Source: Nissolia schottii (Eukaryota > Streptophyta > Magnoliopsida > Fabales > Fabaceae). Taken from it: DNA of 64,000 bases. A program made the translations under genes and the position numbers. The notes under the pieces are model-generated. The model was not told where the DNA came from, searched no databases, and saw nothing but the letters and a program-made list of their open reading frames with translations. Positions 25,401 through 35,928 of this stretch are shown piece by piece; position 1 is the stretch's first letter, and the number at the start of each line of letters is the position of its first letter. The stretch is from positions 276,049 through 340,048 of the forward strand of contig QANU01025917.1 of the NCBI GenBank assembly GCA_003254905.1, in the 5' to 3' direction.

Positions 25401-25688
25401 CTCGACGGCGACGGCGCAGTAGGCCCTGCGCATGGCGTCGGGAACCGAAACGGCGTCGTTCCGGTCGATCTCTTCGACGTGCTCGAGGATCTCGAGTGCA
25501 GTTTCAGTGATGGAGGCCTTCAAGAGCTCAGATTGGAGGGTGCGAAGAAGGAGGGCTTTCTTGAGGCGGGGATCGGCGCCGGAGAGGGGAAGAACGGCAA
25601 TGATCTTGGCCATGAGGGAGTCAGGGACTGAACTCCGGAGGAAGAATTCCAAAACCCACCGGGAAGCGTCGGGATCCATTGTTTTCAT
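22495..25688 (-). CDS. TRF-like single-Myb (telobox) protein
   Basis: Predicted nuclear DNA-binding protein of 534 residues. Five exons can be joined, all with GT-AG introns and consistent phase: 25688-24827, 23788-23256, 22919-22816, 22680-22614 and 22533-22495. The C-terminal Myb/SANT repeat (residues about 484-533) is built from the last three exons: RKWTSLEEETLITGVKM, then FGEGNWATIRSFYSNIF, then VDLKDKWRNML, the last being the telobox motif of telomere-repeat-binding proteins. A basic PPKRKKRKW run before it may serve as nuclear signal. The N-terminal region (about 1-190) is helical and leucine-rich, then an acidic patch; exon 2 holds a short peptide repeat of type NLxRRSAAP. The architecture recalls Arabidopsis TRFL proteins. 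Start may be M1 or M4 (25679). The stop comes right after the telobox; TACGGTAATG could instead be a donor leading to a further exon. Confidence 0.85.
24445..24690 (-). mobile_element. Non-LTR tail-like repeat in intron 1 of the TRF-like gene
   Basis: ACTAGGCCTTGTCC, then AATTAAGTGGGGTTGACTAT, is the reverse of the common plant non-LTR 3' end (GTAGCCGACCCCACTTAGTGGGATAAGGC). The following about 170 bp up to 24690 is repeat-like and not exonic. It lies within the first intron of the TRF-like gene, same strand, without touching splice sites. Confidence 0.55.
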
Positions 25689-26139
25689 TCCGAGAAAAAA
25701 GAAGTTTTCCCCTCAATTGGTATTTGAAAATTGTGGATTTGGGGAAAAGAACGGTAAAAGTTAGGGCTTTTTCTCTCCGTTCAAAGTATTTCTAGTTTAT
25801 GTGATTTTCTAATTGTTGAAATGGCTGATAAGGCACCGTTTATAGTGCCACATGCACTAACAGTTAAGGTTATCATAGAGTGAGGGATTACTCAAAAACG
25901 TTTGAAAAAAAATATAAAAGTATAGATGTTATTTGTTGTAAGTAAAATAATTTTAAAATAACACATGAAGTTATTTATATTAACATGTAAAATTTTAAAT
26001 GATTTTTGAAATTTAAAATGGCACAAATTGTATAATATAATGTTTAAAATTTATAAGTAATGAAAAAATCACTTTTATAGTTAGAAAACTATCAATTATA
26101 TAGTCATTCTTTAAAATAAACAATAACACAAATTTTATA
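25689..26139. other. Upstream region of the TRF-like gene
   Basis: Divergent flank containing the presumed promoter. The sequence just upstream of the start codon is less AT-rich to about 25770, then becomes AT-rich. I cannot place a TATA box with confidence. Confidence 0.4.
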
Positions 26140-26793
26140 GGGTATGTTTGAAATCAAACAACATGAAAAATGATTTGATTGACAAATCAATTCCCATGTT
26201 TGATATATTAAAAAAATGGAATTGATTTAATTTTCTAAGTCCATGGAAATTCAAGTTTTTTACATCATAAATTCTATCACTTTTGTAGAGATTTAGATAA
26301 AATTAATTTTACTTTTAATATAAAAGATTATTTTATCCATGTTCGGCTAACTAAATTACAAACTCTATCCTCTTTATTAAATCAAACTTATTATTATAAA
26401 AGACTGTTTACTCTTATTTTTTTTCAAAAAATATTTTTCAAAAAAATTACGAAAAATATTTTTTCCCAAAATATTTTTCCAAAATAAATTTTTTTCTAAA
26501 ATATATTTTTTAAAAAAATTAAAAACCATTTTTCCAAAAAATTATTTTTTTATTTTTCAAAAAATATAATTTTTTTATGGAAAATATTTTTAAAAATTTC
26601 AATTCCTATTTTCTTAAGGGTAAAAATGTAAATTAATCAAACAAAATGAAATCAATTCCTATTTTAATAAATTTTAAACATGATAATTGGTTTCTAAATC
26701 AATGACATTCTCATCTTATGTAGTTGGTTCTAAATATGGTAATTGATTTGTAATTCAAATTATTTCTCATTTCATTTGATTTCAAACACACCC
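26140..26793. mobile_element. Tourist/PIF-Harbinger-like element, AT-rich
   Basis: Left end GGGTATGTTTGAAATCAAAC and the reverse complement of the right end GGGTGTGTTTGAAATCAAAT form inverted repeats that go on imperfectly for about 70 bp. ATA flanks both sides (26137-26139, 26794-26796) as a 3-bp target duplication. The 654-bp interior is nearly all A and T and codes for nothing. The TIR resembles Tourist/Harbinger ends; the ATA duplication is not the usual TWA, so the superfamily is tentative. Confidence 0.75.
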
Positions 26794-26796
26794 ATA

Positions 26797-27078
26797 AGGT
26801 TGACATTTCTATTTAATTATGTTGGAATGAAGAAGTCAAAAGAATCACGAATATATTAAGGGTAATGGTATAACCAACGTCTTGATTATTTTATTTTATT
26901 TTTTGGTCTAAATGATTAATTATTTTATGACCACTAAATAAAATATTTTTTTACCAACACAAGATTAGTCGAGTGGTCACTAGTAATGAAGGCCAAATAC
27001 TAGTGTAAAGAAAAAAAAATCTAATTTGGTTGGGTTACTACTAAAAATTTGGCCAAATTCGTAAGTAATATATATAAT

Positions 27079-27115
<37 letters not shown>

Positions 27116-28084
27116 TTGAATTCCTATTTTTGTAGTTCATTTGGGCTATATGCATAAAATTTATGCTTTTATGATCAAAAGTGAGCTTTTAAGGTTTTTA
27201 TCATTTTAAAGTGTATGACTTCTACTTTAATTAGCTTTGGAGTAACATTCAAAGCGTTTTAGAGTACTAAAAGCATAAAATTTATCTCTTTAAAGCAAGC
27301 TTTTAACTACTTTGGTGACCATCTTATTTAAGTAATGTTTTTAAAACCTAACAAATCAACTTATAAATCAACATTCCTCTTATGAATGACACGACTTGTC
27401 TAGAGACAAAATATGAAGAAAATGCAATTGTCATTTCATAGTGAATAGATTGATAAATTAGATCTCCTAAGTATTTATTTTCTTATTTGTAGAGTTGTTG
27501 TTATAGTCTAATTTAATATGATAATAAATTAAAATTTTGATTTAACCTACTACTTACAATTTTAGAAATTATAAAGTCAATTTTTTTAATTTCAATACCA
27601 AAGTGACTAGCATCATATAGGGAAATATTATTTTGACTCCTTTATGTATGGAACATCGTGTCGACAAATATATTTGTCACTAATACAAATAATATTATTT
27701 TCGGAAATCAAATCAAACATTTACTATATTATTAGTCAATCCTCTCAAGTCATATGTCATGTTCATGTATGAGTAATAGATCACACATAACAATTTCATG
27801 TTAGAGAAAAACTATGAGTTTATAATTGCTATGCGCTAACAATATAAAACATTTGTTATGGTATAATTCAATTAAATTTTATCACACAAGTAAAAATAGT
27901 TTACTCTCACTCACTATTTGAAAAGTCATGCATGTAAAATAGAATAAAAATACTTTTTTGCCCTCTAATTATACATATTTATTCAATTTGATCATGTATA
28001 TTTTTTTAATTTAATTTGGTCCTATATTTGTAAACCGCTAGTCAGTTTAGTCCTTGTTAATTCTCTAATTCTTTCACTAACAGA
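26797..28084. other. Intergenic, no gene recognised
   Basis: AT-rich throughout, including a TA/GA microsatellite. I see no exon or paired terminal repeat. Confidence 0.5.
27068..27113. repeat. TA/GA compound microsatellite
   Basis: A run of TA units (interrupted once by ATTATA) passes directly into about nine GA units. Confidence 0.9.
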
Positions 28085-29300
28085 TGTAACACCCTAGCTA
28101 ATTGCTTACGCTTAAGTCGTACGCAATGCTCACTAGGTTGTTAATTACTTGGTGGGAATACTTATAGTCCTTTATTAATTTCAGAAATACTTGGTTAAGA
28201 AAATATGGACCGATTTCAATCTTTTCTTCACATTGTTTATTGCATAAAATAGTAGCCTCGCTTAAACAGGACATATACTACAAACGATAGAGCCTTAGGC
28301 TTACGACTATCACCCAATCATAACACAATCAGACAGATAAACAAACATACGGTCCATCACATATATTTACAAGAATTTACATAAGTACCACAGTAGTTAA
28401 TACACACACATCATGTCTGTCAAAATACAATATCCAACTACAAAACATAAGGGTTAACTGGTACACAGTTCCCTTAGCCCACCCCAACATTCTTCATGAC
28501 CCGTCCTCTCAGGTGCCTGCTTCACGTAACAACCCTTTACTGCTCCTGCTGCTGCTCGGCAGAGTCCTCTTCTGCCCCTGGAGTCATAAACAAGTGAGGG
28601 TGAGAACGTTGCATCCTGAGTGGAATACCTATAGTGTAGGGGATTTCTTATTATTTCGGTTATGATCCAGGCCACTCAGGAGATCTCTAAGTGTTCATGC
28701 ATACTAGAGTTCCTACTGATTATTATCATCTGTCTTAATCCTGAGTGGCTTTATCTAGTTTACTAGGTGATTAGGGATCTCTAATCTTTGTATTACCTAG
28801 GGATTCGTGCTTATTACTTTATTCTCTTAAGCACTATAATGTCCGATCACATTCTCGGCGTAGTCTATAACTTCCACATTGGCCGTCTCGAGAGTTCTCT
28901 TGAAGGTAACTTACATGATATACATACTTATATACATACATCACATATCTTATGCATGAGGGGATTTAGGATTCTCTTACGCTATCAAGCTTGCTTACTT
29001 GGTCGCGTCCTTCTTAGTTCTTTATGTCCTTCCACCTTTGCAGCCGTGGCCGTCCGGCTACAACTTACTTGCATTTCCAGACACAATAACGCTCTGACCG
29101 GTGTGGTAGCTAGCCACATATGCTCTTTGGCGTAAATCATCGAACAACGATAGGAACAACCATCCAGCTTGGGGATAGTGAGGGGCCTGCCCTATTCTAC
29201 GCGACCAGGTCTGGACTCGTGATTTCCTTGGCTTGCCCTATCAACGTGACCAGGAATGTACACCGGCTATGCTGGCATGCCCTGTTCGACGCTACCAGAA
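28085..29300. mobile_element. LTR-like repeat, family A copy 2 (fossil)
   Basis: It starts TGTAACACCCTAGCTAAT and shares landmarks with the copies at 909 and 60231 (TTAAGTCG shortly after the start; a GTGAGAACGTT..CTGAGTGG stretch near 28600). The 3' part (about 29220-29300, GGCTATGCTGGCATGCCCTG) recurs at 35784-35835 just past the sequence gap. No coding region was recognised. The right limit is set where another LTR-like start begins. Confidence 0.5.
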
Positions 29301-29304
29301 GTGT

Positions 29305-30496
29305 AACATCCCGCTTTTTCACGGTACGGATAATTAGCGTAATAAATAATTATAAGTTAATTAGGGAGGCGAGAAAATTAAATTATTTCCTTTAATCATT
29401 TAAAATGGAGGTTTCGTGACCCGAAGAATTTTTCGGAGACCTAAGATGATTTTCAGACCAATTGGGAATTTTTCGGGATACCAAAAGTAACAGTAAAATA
29501 CATTATTAAAATAATAATTCCCCGAATACCTCCACCGGACTCAACTACTAATAAGGAAAAATTAGTAGAGCGCGAGGGTATGTCCATATTATTTTTCGGA
29601 CATCCGCACGTAAAGTACCGGGATTGCGAACAACAAAACGCAATCAAGCATGATTAAAATTAGATTGACATGATCATGTTTATTCATAGTAGATATTTAC
29701 ATATAATATATTATTATATAATATAATAATCTTAATGCATAATAATAATAATATAATAATACTAATATATATAATATAATAATAAAAGTTATATAATATA
29801 TTATATATATATATGTGTGTGTATGTATTAGGCGGTGGGGGGAGTAGCCCCTGACCGAATTCCATCTTTATTTCTTTCTTTGTTTTCATTTGCTTCCCTT
29901 GAAACCTTTTTGCTTCATTTTCGTTTTCTTTCTTCTCCCCCTCCCTGACGCCATTCCATCTTTATTTTTCTTTCTTTGTTCTTTTATTTTCTTTCCCCTG
30001 AAGCTTGGTGCTTCAAATTGCTTCTTTGCTTCCTTTCTATTTTTCTTGGCTTTCTTCACGTTGTTTCTTTTTTTATTTTCCTGAAGCCAGGGCGCTTCAC
30101 TTTCCTTGTTTCTTTCTTTGTTCTTTCTTTCTTTGTTTTTCCTTGTTCGTTCGTGCACTGCTGTGCTGCTGCCAGACGCCGGAAAAATAGCAAGATCGTC
30201 ATAAAAGTGCTCAGAGAATTTTCCTCTTCACTTCTACCGTTTCCAAACTGGATTTGGAGGTGGGTAGTCTGATCACCCCTGTCTATGTGATTTTAACTGT
30301 ATATTTATGTATGTATTTTTTTGTAGGAAAAATTAGAAATAATATGAGAAAAATATGGAGTTAGTGATGCTTAAAGGATTTTTAGAAATATTGAGGTTAG
30401 AAAAATATAACTGTGCTGGTTGGAACTGTGTAGGAAGCCCCAGTAAGCACTGAGAAAAGAAATTCTATTTTTGGACGCTGTGACTTTCCCGCTGAG
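29305..30496. mobile_element. LTR-like repeat, family B copy 1 (fossil)
   Basis: Starts TGTAACATCCCGCTTTTTCA. A later block (TTTTTCGGACATCCGCACG, about 29592-29610) lines up with TTTTTCGGGCAGCCGTACG in the copy starting 31508. The middle (29690-29830) is an ATA-rich low-complexity stretch and 29860-30150 is T/C-rich. The block ends at a single N that marks an assembly join. I infer an LTR of a Ty3/gypsy-like family, but no internal coding region is seen. Confidence 0.4.
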
Positions 30497-30497
30497 C

Positions 30498-32455
30498 NCA
30501 ATCCATCTTGTCGGACTGGTGAGGGGCTTGTCATGTGGACGTGCCAAAAGAGGGGATAACCCTGATCATATAGCTATGTACTTTCTTCAATGTACAACAG
30601 ACCTTCTATGGCCGTAACCTTCTTAAGATATCACTTTTTCCCTAAGATTCAATTATGATCTTTAAAACATTAGGTGACTGCTTTCTAGTTATCTACAGTC
30701 GTCCTAAAGCACTAATGATAACCGAGTCCTCTTGATGCGTGATAACATAGACGCATAGACTAAATTCATAAAGAAAAAATGAAATTAATTAAGAAAACTA
30801 AAAAGGCCACAGTTACGAAAAAAAGAAAAGAATATTATAATCATGAATATCTTGAATATGACAATTAGAGCCAATGTCAAAGCTCTAAGATTCATGAGAA
30901 GAATTATTTTTCTGTCGTAATTTTCATTTTCATTTGCTTGTTTGATTGAACACCCACATGTTGGGAGTAGGTAAGAGCATGAAGAATAAATCATTCAAAG
31001 CAACCCTCAACATTCTGTTGTGTAAATTAACTCACCACTCCCTAAGGATTGTAGTTGATAGAATCGAGATCTCCAACCATTACCCGGTGCCATCATCTTC
31101 ATCACTTTCATATGCTCTTTCCTACATGGTTTCACTTTCAATCAACACTCAAAGGCAACAATCAACAAAAGCAAAAAGAAAGCAAAATAGGGAACAGTGC
31201 GAATCAAGCACCACACACAACCATCTAATGAAGGGAGCCTATCGACCATGAAACTGATGACAACATCAAGCAGGAGAAGCGGCATAAGGGAACGCACGAC
31301 AACAACACACAGGACACCACAGTGGGCATAAGGGCAATGTTTTGTAGCGCAAAGAAGAACTTCAGTGAGCACAAGAGGAAACACAGAGGGATGCACATGA
31401 ACTCTAATTCATGGAAACCTTTCAAACTAAATTAGTTAAGGTGCAATAATCTTTAGATATTGATAGCTAGGACCAAAAAAAATTTAAAAATAATGTTGTG
31501 GCTCGTGTAACATCTCGATTTTTTCCTTTACAAAGGTTTCGTAAAATAAATGGATATATAAGTAATATGATCAGATTAGGGTTGCAAATCCCAATTTTGT
31601 TCCCTAAAATCACCAAATAAGGCAATAGTCCGCAATTTCGCGAAAATCCGCAGACGCCGGATTTATCGCCTTTCGCCATCGGAACTTAATCGTACATCAA
31701 AGGTATCTGTAAAGAGCATTCTTATGAAAATAATTTACAAATACCTTGGATGAACCTAAAATTCCTCACTAGAACCATTAAGAGATCACGGCAGCAAGAT
31801 CATAATATTTTTCGGGCAGCCGTACGCGAAGCACCTGGACAACATACGACAAAACACGATCAAATAAGAGTGGAAAGTGGGCCCATGGCCCAAGGCAATA
31901 TGCTCTTTCTCTCACATTTTCTTTCTCCTCATTTGGTCCAAGAATTTGGGTCAAAAATCAAAGGATGACAAAGCATCCTTATCTTTTGATTTTTATTTTA
32001 TTTTTCTTTTTCTTTTATTTTTTCTTTTCCTTTTTCCATTTAAAATAGCTTAAACATATAGAAATTCTGGAGAAAATTTGTTCATTAAGGCTTCAACAAC
32101 CGTTATATGAATTATAGTAATATGGTGTATGTGGTACAATCGCCTAAGTCAATCTTATTGAGATATGAGTATAAATTGATCCCATTTATCCATGTATTTT
32201 CATAAAAAAAAGGTTTGGATTTAAATCGTTATAATCAGAATATAAGTTGGTGATTTAAGCATCATTGGATCTCTGGAAGAGATTCCAAAATATGTAAAAT
32301 ATTTTAAAAAAATATATATTGACAAGACACAATTTTATCTTAGTTTACACATATGACATTTGACGAATAAAATATTTGTCTAGCAATCAATTTATATTGA
32401 GAAGACTCAGAAATGAGTTTATATGGATTGAGCACATTCATTGTACCTCAATGAC
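30498..32455. repeat. 1.96-kb segment, copy 1
   Basis: Matches 35929-37886 at a constant offset of 5431, hence without net indels, with eight differences that I could find. It begins right after the lone N at 30497. It includes the family B LTR-like start at 31508 and stretches without recognised genes. Confidence 0.95.
31508..32040. mobile_element. LTR-like repeat, family B copy 2 (fossil)
   Basis: Starts TGTAACATCTCGATTTTTTC and shares the TTTTTCGGRCA..CCGYACG..AAGYACC block with the copy at 29305. It lies within the duplicated segment, so a twin is at 36939-37471. The right end is approximate. Confidence 0.4.
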
Positions 32456-33576
32456 TATGAGATTATTATTATTATTATATAAAGATCCATTAAGAATTTA
32501 AGAAAATTATGAGAAATTTCTTGGTCTTAAAGTACCACATCTAAGTGTTATTGAAGCACTAGTGTATCCATCAAATAATGCACCACTAGATGTAGCTTTC
32601 ACTGTTAGCATGTTAGCGAGATTTAGTTATTGTTTAACAAAAACATACTAGAATGATGTTTAATTTTGATTATGATGTCTTCGAATATTTACTTTATTCA
32701 TATGAACCAAAATCACAATTTATTGACTATGTAGCTGCGGGATTCTTTTTCTCTTTTGTATATTTTGGCAGAATTCAAATGTTATTTATTTACACGTGGA
32801 AGTACCGTTTTATCATAGAGATCAATAAAGCATACTTCAACTGATACTTCAAATCACACAGGAATTATTATAATACATGAAGTGAGTCATGAATGTTTTC
32901 AGATAAGGACAATCAATCAACATGTGAGTATCATGAAGAATGTTGAAGCAAGTTATTATTTGTGCCACTGTGGTCATTGGTTTTAGATGTCTGTTGTGCT
33001 GTTTCACTCCTTCTTCCTTGATGGCCAAAAGCCGAAAAGGATAGAGGTCGTGTGACCATTGTTACAGAAATTGTAGTACTACGTGTATGAATATATTACA
33101 GTGACGATTTCTGCATTATCTTATTAGATGGATGTCCATAATTATCTTAAGAAGGGGAGAAATGTTGTACTTTTTTTTTCCTTCACCAAGGTTTTTATTC
33201 CACTAGGTTTTTTCTTAATAATGTTTTTAATGAGATAGCTCACACTATGAGAATGTTGTACTATTTTTCCATCACTAAGATTTTTTCCCCAATTGATTTT
33301 TCTTAGTAAGCTTTTAACGAGGCATATCCTTAATGGACAACCAAGGGAAAGGGTTATAAAATATTATTAGAATGTGGATGCCCTTATCCTATTTTGGTTG
33401 ATATCCCATTAGATAGGTATATATTAATATGATGAATATTTAATGTAATATTATGTACTTCACCCTTAACCTATAAATAGTCATCTCGATGTTTATGTAT
33501 AACACACATATGAGAATAAGAATAATATTACTCTGTTAATTCTTTCTCTCTAACTCCTCTATTACTTTTCCTAACA
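32456..33576 (+). mobile_element. Ty1/copia 3' end with LTR (fossil)
   Basis: The left part translates to remnants of the end of copia reverse transcriptase and RNase H, with a recognisable YLSAI..LVYPSNNAPLDVAF-like pattern and LARFSYCLT around 32530-32650. A polypurine tract AGAAGGGGAGAAA (33150-33162) is followed by an LTR of 414 bp, 33163-33576, starting TGTTGTACT and ending CTAACA, with a TATA-like CTATAAATAG near 33470-33479. The 5' portion is missing. It is broken; the LTR looks better kept than the coding part. Confidence 0.75.
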
Positions 33577-34075
33577 CTCTTTCTCATTAATTTCATAACA
33601 ATTTTATGTCTATATGTTTTTTTATTACACTTTTTTTTATGTTTATATGTCTTCTTATTTATTTTTTTTTTATGTTTACATGTAATTATAGAAATACATT
33701 TTTATGTATGACATCATAAATTGTTAAAAAAATTTGTGTGTGACAATTATAAAAGTATCTTCGTATAAAATTACAATTTAAGACAGGAAAAATGAAATAT
33801 ATTTAGATAGAAAAAAAAATCGTGCACAATAAAGTTTAAAAAAAATGCGTAACTTTTATTTTATTTTACTTTTACTTAAAAATAATCTGATTACCTATAT
33901 AACTACAAAAATTATTTTTAACTAAAATAAATATATGTCTCTACTGACTTTGAAGCATTTGGGTAAGGTTAATAATTGTGAAGTGGAATTCTTCTTGAAA
34001 ATCTTCAGAGAAGTTGGGAGGTTTTCCTTATATCTGATGAGGCATTAGTGTTTAACCCACTTAAATTTTTAGGAA
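33577..34075. other. AT-rich intergenic
   Basis: T-rich repeats of TTTATGTTTATATG type, no gene seen. Confidence 0.5.
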
Positions 34076-34446
34076 GTTTTTCACGTGTTTAATAAGATAA
34101 ATATTATTTTTTTTTCAATTTTTAATAATTTTTAAAACTAAATTTATCAAATTTTATCATTAATTTATGTTTTATATTATTTTGACAAATTTTTCATTAG
34201 TCAAATTATTGAAAGAATAAACTTTAAGATAAGAGGTTTAGAAATCTGTAAACCATTTTAACTTATGATACACATCACCACAAATATTGTAGTGAAAAAT
34301 ATTGATGTATCACATTAGATCATATGACACATTAATATATCATATTAGATCATGACATGATGACTAAATTTGATGAATTTAATTTTAAAAATTATTAAAA
34401 TAAAAAATATAATGCGAGATAATATTTAACCTATAGGAGAGAAATC
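34076..34446. mobile_element. MITE with long TIRs, copy 2
   Basis: Inverted ends of about 100 bp, both containing AATTTTTAAAAYTAAATT, and an interior that matches the reverse complement of the copy at 7406-7786 (ATTAGTCAAATTATTGAAA and ACCATTTTAACTTATGATAC against their complements there). It is more worn than copy 1. Confidence 0.65.
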
Positions 34447-34720
34447 AACAAATTTTTAATGTACAAAAAAGGGTTAATAATTTAAATCGGATTCTAGGGA
34501 GAAGTATAGTAATCATGAGGCAACATAGAGACAATTTTACTATAATACCCTTGTAACGCAAACAAATTACCAAAATACTCATGTTTTCTAACATTTTACA
34601 CAACTACCACGGTTTTGGCTGATGTGGGCATGTGGCATCCGCGCACTGCGTGGCATGGCACATCAGATTCGCCAACGAGGCAGACGAATTCATTGTAAAT
34701 TTGCCTATGGACATGGCGAA

Positions 34721-35048
34721 TCTTTCCCAATTTCGCCTACAAGGTTGGCGATTCTTAATAGATTATAATGTATATTATACATATGTATGACGGAGGATGC
34801 AAAAGTCCAAAAAATATGATTTTTCGAGTAAGCTGCAAAAGTCCAAAAAATAATCTTGCAAAAAAACCGGTACGCTCTCCAAAAATAATACTTCATCACC
34901 GGTCTTTTTGCAAGATTATTTTTTGGACTTTTGCAGCTTATCCGAAAAATCATATTTTTTGGACTTTTGCATCCTCCATCATATATATGTATAATATACA
35001 TTATAATCTATTAAGAATCGCCAACCTTGTAGGCGAAATTGGGAAAGA
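34721..35048. repeat. Large near-perfect hairpin beside the gap
   Basis: Left arm 34721-34874 and right arm 34898-35048 are close inverted copies, separated by a spacer of about 23 bp. Each arm holds GCAAAAGTCCAAAAAATA twice (or its complement) and ends with TCTTTCCCAATTTCGCC. The right arm stops exactly at a lone N (35049), followed by ten bases and the long N run. It is probably part of a foldback-type element; the ends are not known. Confidence 0.85.
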
Positions 35049-35059
35049 NTACATTATAA

Positions 35060-35753
35060 NNNNNNNNNNNNNNNNNNNNNNNNNNNNNNNNNNNNNNNNN
35101 NNNNNNNNNNNNNNNNNNNNNNNNNNNNNNNNNNNNNNNNNNNNNNNNNNNNNNNNNNNNNNNNNNNNNNNNNNNNNNNNNNNNNNNNNNNNNNNNNNNN
35201 NNNNNNNNNNNNNNNNNNNNNNNNNNNNNNNNNNNNNNNNNNNNNNNNNNNNNNNNNNNNNNNNNNNNNNNNNNNNNNNNNNNNNNNNNNNNNNNNNNNN
35301 NNNNNNNNNNNNNNNNNNNNNNNNNNNNNNNNNNNNNNNNNNNNNNNNNNNNNNNNNNNNNNNNNNNNNNNNNNNNNNNNNNNNNNNNNNNNNNNNNNNN
35401 NNNNNNNNNNNNNNNNNNNNNNNNNNNNNNNNNNNNNNNNNNNNNNNNNNNNNNNNNNNNNNNNNNNNNNNNNNNNNNNNNNNNNNNNNNNNNNNNNNNN
35501 NNNNNNNNNNNNNNNNNNNNNNNNNNNNNNNNNNNNNNNNNNNNNNNNNNNNNNNNNNNNNNNNNNNNNNNNNNNNNNNNNNNNNNNNNNNNNNNNNNNN
35601 NNNNNNNNNNNNNNNNNNNNNNNNNNNNNNNNNNNNNNNNNNNNNNNNNNNNNNNNNNNNNNNNNNNNNNNNNNNNNNNNNNNNNNNNNNNNNNNNNNNN
35701 NNNNNNNNNNNNNNNNNNNNNNNNNNNNNNNNNNNNNNNNNNNNNNNNNNNNN
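35060..35753. other. Assembly gap (694 N)
   Basis: Unknown sequence. It lies between a hairpin and the second copy of a near-identical segment, so size and order around it are uncertain. Confidence 0.99.
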
Positions 35754-35928
35754 AGTTAGCTAGGGTGTTTCAAGAAGTGTACTGTACACTGGCTATGCCG
35801 GCATGCCCTATTCAACGTTACCAAAAGTGTACTTTCTTAATATTTTTGGGACTTTGTGACGTCACATCCTTGAATCATCCATTCTTTTCATCATAAAATC
35901 AGGTCTAAGCCTACGTTCATATCATTAA
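35754..35928. mobile_element. Family A LTR fragment after the gap
   Basis: GTTAGCTAGGGTGTTTCA (35755-35772) is the reverse of the family A start, and GGCTATGCCGGCATGCCCTA right after it matches the 3' part of the copy at 28085-29300. The joint of an inverted and a direct piece next to N bases may be an assembly effect. Confidence 0.5.

Noticed and set aside
24717-25764. Several long + strand frames opposite exon 1 of the TRF-like gene
   Set aside because: They are antisense shadows of a GC-rich coding exon; the minus-strand frame has the domain-bearing continuation and consistent splice phases.
29886-30272. Overlapping frames of lysine/glutamate-rich or phenylalanine-rich peptides on both strands
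   Set aside because: Products of a T/C-rich low-complexity stretch inside an LTR-like repeat.
30785-31425. Small frames also found at 36216-36856
   Set aside because: They recur only because the whole 1.96-kb segment is duplicated; no protein family is recognised and they lie in repeat DNA.
34768-35763. Long + strand frame through the N run
   Set aside because: Most of it is unknown bases, and the readable part is the arm of a palindromic repeat.
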